This document shows positions 24,267-33,828 of a stretch of DNA of 64,000 nucleotides, in pieces. Positions within the stretch are counted from its first letter, which is position 1, and each line of letters begins with the position of its first letter. Origin of the DNA: Plasmodiophora brassicae (lineage: Eukaryota > Endomyxa: Phytomyxea > Phytomyxea > Plasmodiophorida); the NCBI GenBank assembly GCA_036867785.1, contig CP145418.1, positions 1-64,000 on the forward strand, given 5' to 3'. The notes under the pieces are model-generated. The model was not told where the DNA came from and did not search any database. It saw nothing but the letters and a program-made list of their open reading frames with translations. Both the position numbers and the translations under genes were made by a program.

Positions 24267-25570
24267 TTTAAAAGAGTGGTCCAGCTTCAGAACACGCCCA
24301 TCGACAGTCTGTTGCAGCCGGTCCATCAGCGGGCGGTGCTCAGACAGGTATTTGAGGTACACAGCTTCTAGGAAAGACGCCGAAGGAACGAAGCCATCGT
24401 AGCCGTTCGGGTCGTCGAAGGCCGAGAACTGTTGCGGCGAAATGGCTTGCTGCTTGGTAAAGGCATAGCCGAAACGATGCAGACAATGTTGGAGGGCACC
24501 AAAATATTGGATCTGCGTCCTCGTGTACCGCAGCGTATGCGTCTCCATGAGATGGCGGGCGAATCCAGCGATCGATACACCATGATCGACCAGCGACCTC
24601 ATTTCGTCGAGTACCGACTTGTCGATCCCGCTGCGGTGCGTAATGAAGGCAGGAAAAACGGTGCGAACGAACGACGGCAGACTGACCAAGAGCTCGGGGT
24701 CATGGCCACTGAACGTGGACGGAGTCAGACCACGTGCTTGGCAATTGCCGCATCGGTAACGGCGGGTGACAACGTAGTAGGAGCGATCACGCCCAACAAC
24801 GCGACGGCCCATGGTCCATCCCTTTCGCACGACATTGGGACGGCCGCGAATCTGCTTGTTGAAGCGTTCATGTCCACATCTCGGGCACTTTAACTGAAGA
24901 TCGCAGAACATGGTCTCGACGTCCCAGATGAATACAGGAACCAAATAGAACAAATCCAATGAGATGTCCTTAATGTTCTCCCGCACACATGGCACTGGTG
25001 GATGCACCCAGCACTGGCCGTGCTTAACACCCGCTAGCAAAGCGCTATCATCTCGCCGAAGGTCGTTGACAATGCACTCGAGATGGTTCCGCATGGCCGA
25101 CGATATACGCCGTGAACGATTCTGAACCGAAGGGCCTGCATCCACATGCCCACTGTCCTCGTCATCTTCATCTATATGCGCATGTGTGTAAGTGAGGGCC
25201 GCATGACAGCATTTGTCATCGACGATGCGCTCACCGGTTGTAATGCCGCCGTCGTCGGACTCATCGGTGGAGTCGGACGTTTCCAAAAGTGCATCTGACG
25301 CTTGTAGCTCGAACGGCAGTTCATTGGAGTCGGCGCCATGGTCAGCAGAGCCATCCCTCCCCGACCGACCAAAGCGTCGAAGGAACCGATCCAATGATCC
25401 GCTTCATGTAGTCAGCAATGGCATTGGCGGTACTCCCGAATGCACAGGTGAATTGCTCGACGGCGGCGACGATGCAGGGCTAGACGCCTCAGATGACATA
25501 ACCGGTGAATCGCGCGTCTGGGCAATCGCAGCAGCAGTACCGGGAAGACACCGTACAGCAGTGCCTTGTG
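24267..25570 (-). pseudogene. Transposase-exonuclease gene, N-terminal zinc and first-Asp section
   Basis: Minus strand, read from 25570 downward. An acidic, Ser-rich lead is followed by WVHPPVPCVRENIKDISL, two CxxC pairs (CPRCGHERFNK near 24870 and YRCGNCQARG near 24750) that look like a zinc ribbon, and FPAFITHRSGIDK. This arrangement resembles a zinc-binding domain (DUF6729-like, from memory) found in transposase-like proteins. The segment ends at LDHSFK, the likely first catalytic Asp of the DDE fold, exactly where the Gypsy TTTAA target site falls. One in-frame TGA lies near 25405. Order and strand join it to 15624-18601. Confidence 0.65.
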
Positions 25571-25760
25571 TGTTGGTTGGGTGTACGTTGAACGCGTTGA
25601 CTATCGGTCATCTTGGTGAATGAAATTTATTTCCGCAGTCCGTACGGTGTAGCGGGTTGTGCCGCAGTTTCCTGCAAAACCAACAGCTCTCCCACCAGAG
25701 AATCCTACTGCGCCACGTCACGCTTCCGGCCGTCGTCGAGCCTGTCGCATAAAAACAACA
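25571..25760 (-). repeat. Copia-2 3' LTR (190 bp)
   Basis: Starts TGTTGGTTGG and ends AAAACAACA; one difference from 30419-30608 (G at 25581 against C at 30429). Flanked inside by a purine-rich GAGGAGGAG on the minus strand. Confidence 0.95.
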
Positions 25761-25851
25761 CTCCTCCTCGACAGCCGACGACGCCGATCTTCGTCCGGTG
25801 CGACTCGTGCTTGTCGCGCGGGATTGGCTTCGTCATCATGTCCGCCAGCAT

Positions 25852-26435
25852 TGTAGACCGGACCGCCCAACTAGGCCACGAGAGCAGCTGCTCCCGTGGC
25901 CTAGTTGGCGGTCCGGTCTACAAAACATCTCACCGGGGAAGCTCGAGCCCCCCGACGATCGAGCGATGTCCGCCGCCTACCCGTGTAGACGACTCGCAGA
26001 CCTGCTCTCGTGCCTGGCGCGTCCGTACTATCTACCATCCTCCCCAAAACTCTCCGTCCACGGCGGACTTCGAGGAGGCTCGAACTCCCGTCGGTGAGAT
26101 GTTTTGTAGACCGGACCGCCAACTAGGCCACGAGAGCAGCTGCTCTCGTGGCCTAGTTGGCGGTCCGGTCTACAAAACATCTCACCGACGGGAGTTCGAG
26201 CCTCCCCGCAGTCCGCAGTGGACGACGACGTTTTGGGGAGGATGTGTAGATACGTTACGTACGGATGCGCCGGTCACGAGAGTAGGTCTGCGAGTCGCTT
26301 GCAACGGTAGGCGGCGGACATCGCTCGATCATCGGGAGGCTTGAGCTTCTCCGGTGAGATGTTTTGTAGACCAGACCGCCCAACTAGGCCACGGGAGCAG
26401 CTGCTCCCGTGGCCTAGTTGGCGGTCCGGTCTACA
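25852..26435. mobile_element. 584-bp composite of three TGTAGACC palindromes inside Copia-2
   Basis: Three 70-71-bp palindromes (25852-25922, 26105-26174, 26365-26435) are separated by spacers of 182 and 190 bp. The whole block begins TGTAGACC, ends GGTCTACA and is flanked by GCAT (25848-25851 and 26436-26439). The two spacers are inverted copies of each other (roughly 80-85 percent alike by eye), and each begins and ends with AAACATCTCACCG and its complement. The middle palindrome is perfect over 70 bases and is the symmetry centre. No protein is encoded. It lies near the 3' end of the Copia-2 coding region. Confidence 0.85.
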
Positions 26436-29400
26436 GCATCTCTTCCGTCGGAACATATTCGAATTTGAGGATCTCGTCTCTCACCAGTTCGCGTAGGTAA
26501 TGGTAGCGGACGTCAATGTGCTTGGTCCGCCGACTCGAGGTAGGGGATGCGATCATCGCCAGGCATCCCTGGTTGTCCTCGTAGACGGTCAACGGTCCAT
26601 CCCCCATGGTGAACCCCGGCAGCTCATGGAGTACCCTTTTGAGCCACACCGCCACTTTTGCTGCTTCAGAAGCCGCCACGTACTCGGCCTCGGTCGACGA
26701 CAGTGCGATGCACTTCTGGCGTCTTGAAAAGTACGCCACCGCTCCTCCGTTCAGCAGCATGAGCATGCCCGAGACCGACCTGCGATCGTCAGGGTCTTGC
26801 GCCCACGTCGCGTCCACATACACCCGTAGACCGTTCTCTCTTCCGAACACGATCCCGTGCTCGATCGTCCCCTTGACGTACCGAAGAATGCGCTTCACAG
26901 CGGTTACGTGTTCTGCAGTCGGGCATTCGACAAACCGAGCGACAGCGCTGACCGCCTCCATGATGTCCGGCCGCGTCATCACCGCCAAATACATCAGAGT
27001 TCCGACCGCCTCACGGTACGGGAACCCGCTGTCGACCGCTGGCCCCTTCTTCAGCTGCATCGAGGTCGAGCTTGGAGTAGCGACCGGTTTAGCATCGTGC
27101 AGGTTGAAGCGCTCCACCGCTCGCCTCGCGTATGCCTCCTGGCTCAGTGCCAACGTCCTTCGCTTCCGATTTCGCTCGATCTTGCAACCTAGTAGGAAGT
27201 TGACCTCACCTAGATCCTTGACGGGAAACTCCCTTTCCAGCGCCCGCTTCAGATCTTCGTACATCGGTCTTACCGTCGTCGCCACGCACAGGTCGTCGAT
27301 ATGGATTGTGCACACCAGATAGTTGCCCTTGTGCACACGGTAGAACACGCACGGGTCCTCCCTGCTGAAGGTGTACCCCGCCTTCGTCAGGACATCCCGA
27401 ATCTTTCGATCAAGCTCGAACGCCGCCTGCTTGAGCCCGTACAGCGCCTTTTGTAGCCTCCCGCAATGTGTCTTCCGGCTTGTCTCTTCTGGGAAGATAT
27501 ACCCTTCTGGCAATTCAATGTAGAGCTCCTCGCGCACGTCTTGATGTTGGAAACTCGTTTCAATGTCGAGCTGATAGATCTCTAGGTCGTTCACGGCAGC
27601 CATTGACAACAGAGCCCTCTGCATCGTCGTAGATGCCACCGGCGCGTACGTGTCCATGAAATCCGTCCCCGGGACCTGAGTGAACCCCCGTGCGACGTAA
27701 CGAGCCTTGTACCGCGATGGGTTGCCGTCCTGGTCCCTCTTGACTTTGAACACCCAGCGGCCGTCGATGACCTTTCGATCAGCTGGTCTTGGGCACAGCT
27801 CCCAGGTCTGGTTCTTGTTCAGAGATCGCAGCTCGTCATCGATCGCGACTTGCCACTCTTGTGCATTCGCCGACTCTAGCGCCTCCCGCCTCGTTCTCGG
27901 ATCTCCTTGGGCCGTCAGGAGTATTTCCTCGACCGCCATCCCGGCATACTCGTCGAGCCCATACCGGACAGGCGCCTTCCGTTCTCGTTCCGAACGTCGT
28001 TCCTGGGTCTCCTCCTGCTCCTCACCACCGGCGTCATCCTGATCATCCTCCGATTCCGACATCAGATCTGGAACTTCGTCATCATCATCGCCGCCGAATT
28101 GGTCTTCGTAGAACACGACGTCTCTTGTTATAGCGACCTTGGACAGCACTGGGTCGTAGACTCGGTACCCTTTTGTCGCTTCCGGGTATCCGACGAAGAT
28201 GCCTCTGCGCGCCTTCGAATCCAGCTTTCTGGCCTTGTCGTCCTTATACATGGCCCTGCAACCCCACGTCCGCAGGTGTGCCACGTCCGGCTTGGCATTG
28301 TGCACCTTCTCGTACGGGGTCACTCCGACGTCCAGAGCCCTGCTGCTGCTGCGGTTCCGTAAGTAACACGACGTGTTCACCGCTTCAGCCCACCACGACT
28401 TGGCCATGCTTGCGTGGTGAAGGATCGTCCTTGCCATCTCCAGCAGCGTTCGTCCCATCCGTTCTGCGACGCAGTTCTGCGCCTGTCTGCGCGGGATGCT
28501 CTTCTCGTGCTTGATTCCGGCGCTGCGAAGGTAGTCCTCGAACTCCTTGCTTGTGTACTCACCACCGTTGTCGCTTCGTAGGCACTTGACGCGGTGGTCA
28601 TACTGCGTCTCCATGTACACCTTGTACTCTTTGAACTTGCCGAACACCTCCGACTTCTTCCGTAGGAAAAACACTGTCGTATATCGCGACCAGTCATCGA
28701 CGAATGTCAGGACATACCTCTTTCCGCTCTTGGATTCGACAGGCATCGGACCGATAACGTCCGAGTGTACCAACGCGTTGATCTGAGTCGCCCGCCTTGT
28801 TGCATGATCCGGCATCGGAAGCTTCGCCGCCTTGCCTTGCTGGCACGACTCGCACGCGCTCGGATCGTCGTCCTTGATGCTCATGCCTTGAACCGTCTTG
28901 TTCTGGGCATCCTCCCGCAACGTCGCGAAGTTCACGTGGCCCCGCCTTGCGTGCCACACCTCCGTCGACACGACTGCCACCTTCGCCGACTCCAGGACCG
29001 GCAATTTGATCTGGTAGAGCTTGCCCAGCCGCTTCCCGATGTCGATGACATCTCCTTTCAGCTTCATCCGGCAGTGATCCTTCGTGAACACAACCCCCTC
29101 AGCGCCCGCATCGCAAGCAGCACTGATTGAGAACAGTCCAGTCTTGACGTGCGGCACATACAGCACTTTCGTCAACTTGATCATCGATCCGTTCAGTGCC
29201 TGAACGTGGATCTTGCCCTTGCCCATTGCTTTGATCTTCCTTTCATCGCCCAGACTGATCTCGACGGGAACCGCCAGCTCCTCGTAGTCCTGGAACCGCG
29301 TCTTGTCGCCGCACATGTGACTCGACGCACCTGAGTCCGCCCAGAGATAGTCCTTGTGTTGATCTTCCTCGAAGCTCGCCCTTGCTGCCTTGAGATGCTC

Positions 29401-30418
29401 CTTCTCGTTCTCCGACCGCGTGTCGGGAACCTCTCCATCGTCCTCCGAGTCGTCCGTGATCAGACCGGGGACATCCTCGTCGTCCAACTCCGTGTTGACG
29501 ACATGTTCTGCGCAGCCCGCCTTGGCTGCTTTCAGGTGCTCCTCCTCGTTCTCCGACTCCGCGCCGGGAACTTCTCCATCGTCCTCCGAGTCGTCCGTGA
29601 TCAGACCGGGGACATCCTCGTCGTCCAACACCGTGTTGACGACATCGCTGGATTCCTCCAGCACGAAAGCTGTCAGCAGGAACTCCTTCTCCTGCTTCGC
29701 CTTCTTAGCAGACTCCTTGGCTTTGCTTCGGCAGTCTTTCGCTAGATGGCCTTGCTTTCCACACTCAAAACACTTTCGTGTTTCCTTGCTCTTCTCCTTC
29801 TTCTTGCGCGACTCCGTCCGGTCGCCAGTGAAGAGAGCTGATTCACCTTCGCCGTGTCCGCCACCTTGCTTGGGTCGGATCCTGGCGTCCTCCAGGAGGA
29901 GATCGCTGCAGATCGCCTCCACCGTTAGGTTCGCCGTTCGCAGCAGAACCGTGACGACAACCTGTAGGTGCTGCGCAGTCACGTTCGTTAGCAGCACCTT
30001 CACGAACTCACCATCCGACATCGTTCCCCCAGCCGCCTTGAGCTTGAACAGCTTCGTCTTCATGGTCGATAGGTACTCCTCCAGGCTGCCTTTTCCTTTG
30101 TAGTCGGCACCACGTAGATCCCTTTCAATCGCGACCGCGTGTGCCGTACTGGAGGTAGCGTACTGGTTCTTCAGGATTCTCCAAGCGTCGAACACCGTCT
30201 CGGTTGCCATGATATGAACCATGACACTGGGTTCCACTGCTGCAACGAGCTGAGCGTAAACCTCGTCTTCCTGATCCGACTCGGTCTTGCACGTGATCAG
30301 CGCGCCCGCCTTCCGTCCGCGCAGGAACGCCTTGAACGCGAACGCCCACGTGGGATAGTTGTCCGCGCCCTTGAGCTTCTCCCCCTTGTAGCTTGTCTTT
30401 GAGACATGGGCCATAACC

Positions 30419-30608
30419 TGTTGGTTGGCTGTACGTTGAACGCGTTGACTATCGGTCATCTTGGTGAATGAAATTTATTTCCGCAGTCCGTACGGTGTAG
30501 CGGGTTGTGCCGCAGTTTCCTGCAAAACCAACAGCTCTCCCACCAGAGAATCCTACTGCGCCACGTCACGCTTCCGGCCGTCGTCGAGCCTGTCGCATAA
30601 AAACAACA
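30419..30608 (-). repeat. Copia-2 5' LTR (190 bp)
   Basis: Matches 25571-25760 except for one base. The Gag reading frame is already open inside this LTR, and an ATG follows its inner edge by only a few bases. Confidence 0.95.
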
Positions 30609-30974
30609 TTGTGCAGTCGCCATACGAAGAGCGGCGGACGTCGAATCCTCAAGTGCTCGAAGAAGAGCGTTGTTGGTGGCCGGCTGGGCCGCTAGGGTCG
30701 ATGACGATGTCGGCAGTGATGCTACATCTGGCCGAGAACTGGACGAAACCGGTGGAATCACGACAGCACTGTCGTTGGCTGGTGTGACCGGTTCTGACGA
30801 TGGCAGTGCAGGCAATGCGAGAGCTCGGGCATCTCGATCAGGACTGGAAGACACCGCGCGTGTTGCTGATCCAAGAAAATGATGCATGGACGTCTGCCGG
30901 CCGCCAGTCGGCGCTGGCGACAGCGCCCTCGTTCGCTTGCGCCCTGCGCCTGGACGCGCTCCTCCCCTGGGCAT
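30609..30974 (-). pseudogene. Transposase-exonuclease gene, N-terminus
   Basis: The minus-strand ATG at 30974 gives MPRGGARPGAGRKRTR, a basic Gly/Arg start common to DNA-binding and transposase-like proteins, followed by a Ser/Pro/Ala-rich linker up to the Copia-2 insertion point. The TTGTG duplication links it to 25570. With the other three pieces, and leaving out the inserted elements, about 4.8 kb of gene remains. Confidence 0.6.
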
Positions 30975-31378
30975 GATCGACTACACAATGACACCCCAGA
31001 GTCAGCCCTGCGGACCAAGGAGCCCTCGTCCAACAAAAAACAACAACATAAAACGTCAAGCAATCGCTGCAATCCTCGTAAAACGTTGGTATCGAAAAAA
31101 CAGCCATTCTCCACGGAGTCCGAGTCAAGGATGACTGTCAGTCCGAGTCAAGAGCGACTCGCGTCCGAGTCAAGCTCTGACTGGGCGAGTCGGTCCACGC
31201 ACCGCGTGGCTGCCCAAGCTCTGACTGGGCGAGTCGGTCCACGCACCGCGTGGCTGCCAGGATGGTTGGAGGGTCAGACCGCCAGGCCTATGTACATATA
31301 GCCGGGCGGTGCAAGCAAACCGCCAGGAACGCATTGCCCGCTGGGAACGCAGGTAGGGGCCGGAACGAATCATCCAAT
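30975..31378. other. Spacer with a 44-bp tandem duplication
   Basis: Upstream of the transposase gene is an A-rich stretch (31020-31110). A 44-base unit beginning AAGCTCTGACTGGGCGAG then occurs twice in tandem at 31172-31259. No gene is supported. Confidence 0.6.
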
Positions 31379-33584
31379 TTATTGGGCCGGCTCCACACAA
31401 CCGCACCCCTTCGAAAAGCGGGAGTGTGCGAAGTTGGCCCCCCACTTGTCGACGAATTCGGGCAACGACGAGGCGCAGTGCTCGCGGTAGCACCGCAGTA
31501 CTGGCGTCACGACCTGATTGACGAACGTGCGGGCACGCTCGGTCAGGTCTTTCTTGCTGGCCGGCAGCGACGCCTCGATGGATAGAAGGAGTTGCATCTT
31601 GTCCTCCGACGACGAAAGTGTTGCCAGCGTCGAACGCTCAGCGAGGTCGACATGACCGCCTCGCCTAGCGGCGCATCCACGATTCTCATCGTTCGGGTCG
31701 GGGTGCGGCAGCGGCGGCGCAGGTGCCGACGTCATCGGCGGTTGAACTGGATCATGATCACGGGGAACCGGCGGCTGGATAGGCTGGATGGGCGCCTGCA
31801 GAGACGTCGTCGTAGTGTTCTCGAGTCGCTGGAGAACGACCTGGTTCACCAGCGAGATCATCGTCTGCGCCAGATCATGGGGAACATGCGCCTGCAGTAG
31901 TTGTTCCAGTTGCTGGAACGCCGGCGTTACTGGCATATCGCGCTCTGCCAGCGAAACGAACTGCATCAGGGACACGGACGCCGGATCGACCCGGAGCTGT
32001 GTCGCGACGTACGTCGATGCCAACCCGGGTATCGAGCTCGACTGCGGCGGGCACCTGCTATCGAGAGCGATCCGCGCGCCGAGCGTTGCGCAGATTCTCC
32101 AGGAAGATCGGCTCCCACTTGGGCGTCAACGCCAGCACGTGGCTGTTCGTCCTGCGCGCCCGGGCCAGCAGGGCTTTCGAATCGCGGTAATACAATTCCG
32201 CGTTCTTGAGCGTCTTGTGGTGCGCCGCTTGCCTGATGTGATCGAGGTCGCCACCACCCCAGATGGCGAACAGGTACGCCGTCTTGCGGATCGAGTGCGG
32301 GCCGTACCGGTGCATCGTGTCGTCGCCGACGACAGGCCTGCAAACACGAACGAACTCGGCGTTGAACTCGTCGTAGGACAATCCATCCGGGAACGCTTCG
32401 AACGTAGCGGCGCCTCGGTCGATCGCGTCAAGGTGTTGCTTCGTGCCGAAGACCAACCCGGACTTGATGCGTGTCCGAGACACCAACGTGAACAACGCCC
32501 GGATGGGGCATAGCTTCGGGTGCGAATCAAGCCGGTACAAAACCAGATTGACGGGACCCTCGGCCTTGGCCCTCTCCGACTTGCCGCAGACCTGCACGAC
32601 GAGCTGATCGACGCGGTCCAGGTCGTCCTTGGCCGTCATCTCGAGCAAGAAATCTTCAAGCGCGATGTCGACGATCTCGTCGGCCCGCAGGAACAGGTGG
32701 ACGCCGATCAGGATCGACACCCAGGTGGAATAATCTCGGAGGGAGCCAGTCGCAACGAGCTGCCGCCTGATCTCCAGCACCTGGTCAGGCAGCAGAGCGA
32801 AGTTACCCTCTGCCTTGTACCCTTGCGTCTCGCGTTTCATCCACTGTTTCGTGTCGACCGCAACTTGGCTCAGCACAGGATTGCCGCGCCGCCACAGACG
32901 TGGCTGTCCGACGTGATGAAAGCAGCCGAAAGACTGAGTCGATCTCGAGAACGTCGCCCAGCACGTGTCGCAAGAATCGTCATGCTGTCCAGCATGCCGG
33001 CCGCAGGCACTCGCTTGACGCGCCGCCTGGAACGCGTCCCAGCAGGCGTTGCACGCGTCTTCAAAGTTGCCACGTTGATCGCGCGCCGCATGCACCGCCG
33101 TAACAGCCGACTCGAACTGCTCCACGTTGCCAGGGCCATTCCACCCGCCTTGGCAGACGACAGGCTGCCCACGCCGATCCAGGACGGGCACGCCCGAGGC
33201 ATCGACAAGCGGCGTCCCCTGGACGCCCCTCTTGAACCAAACGAAGTTCGATAAGGTCTTCGCACTCATTGACGGGCAGTGGTCAGATGGCGCATCGTCC
33301 TGCAGGACAAGCAGGCTGTCGTAGTCACCGACCAGGCAACAGTAGTACCTTAGTCCACGTATGTGCTTGCCGTAGGCATGCACCGAGTTCTTGGCCAGGG
33401 GCTTGCTCCCGGTGACAGGGCGGCTCGCTCCTTCCGACACGCGCAGGCGGCGACGAACCAAGCCCAAACCGACAACGGCGTCCGCCCATAACTCGGCGGG
33501 GACATGGTACTTGGCCCGGTTGCTGACACGGAACTGGGCCGCTGTGCGCGTTCGTTGCCCTCCAGACGATCGTGATCGACCCAT
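31379..33584 (-). mobile_element. Crypton-1, tyrosine-recombinase DNA transposon
   Basis: The minus-strand ATG at 33584 opens 508 codons to 32058; a second frame continues from about 32023 to a stop at 31379. The recombinase core shows HLFLRADEI (first Arg), GPHSIRKTAYLFAIW (the H-x-x-R box), AAHHKTLKNAELYYRDS (second His and catalytic Tyr), which is the Crypton pattern. A Cys/His-rich middle (CNACW, CDTCWATF, HHVGQPRLW) precedes it. No reverse transcriptase or transposase accompanies it, so DIRS is excluded. The frame change near 32040 is either a frameshift or a small intron. The C-terminal tail (VTPVLRCYREHC ... FAHSRFSKGCGC) recurs in Crypton-2. Confidence 0.85.
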
Positions 33585-33828
33585 GACGTCGTCGACAATG
33601 CGGTGTGGAAACCTGCGTGGGGATGCGTCGGCGGTGCTCTTGGTAGTACCGGGAGGGGGTGGCGGCGCCGTCTGGTAGGATCCGTGAGTGCGGTAGGATC
33701 CGTGGTAGGACCCTGGTAGGACCGTTGGTAGGGACGATACACGGCGTATTTTGAGGTAGTATATAGTTATAAATACACTTTATTATCCTGACAAATAATC
33801 TATAGGAAAGACGTTATCCGGTAGCAAA
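33585..33828. repeat. Divergent spacer with GGTAGGAYCC repeats
   Basis: This 244-bp region separates the two Crypton starts. Between about 33674 and 33735 a GGTAGGATCC/GGTAGGACC motif is repeated four to five times. It must hold both 5' ends if the elements are transcribed. Confidence 0.6.

Larger units (their letters stand above)
25571..30608 (-). mobile_element. Copia-2, young Ty1/copia LTR retrotransposon
   Basis: A second Copia element lies on the minus strand with 190-bp LTRs and 5-bp target duplications TTGTG (25566-25570 and 30609-30613). One long reading frame (30459-26431, about 1340 codons) carries Gag with a CCHC knuckle CFECGKQGHLAKDC near 29760, protease (DSGASSHMCG near 29320), GAG-pre-integrase and integrase core (HSDVIGPMP, DDWSRYTT, LRSDNGGEYTSKEF), reverse transcriptase (about 27780-27000) and RNase H (about 26760-26450). 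Two direct copies of an acidic block (ELDDEDVPGLITDDSEDDGE) lie between Gag and protease. The LTRs differ by a single base, so it is young. It looks nearly whole apart from one later insertion near the 3' end. Confidence 0.95.

Noticed and set aside
26020-26110. GGCTCGAACTCCC near 26080, resembling a tRNA T-arm or SINE B box
   Set aside because: No matching A box, acceptor stem or anticodon arm at the right distance; it is part of the inverted spacer unit of the palindrome composite.
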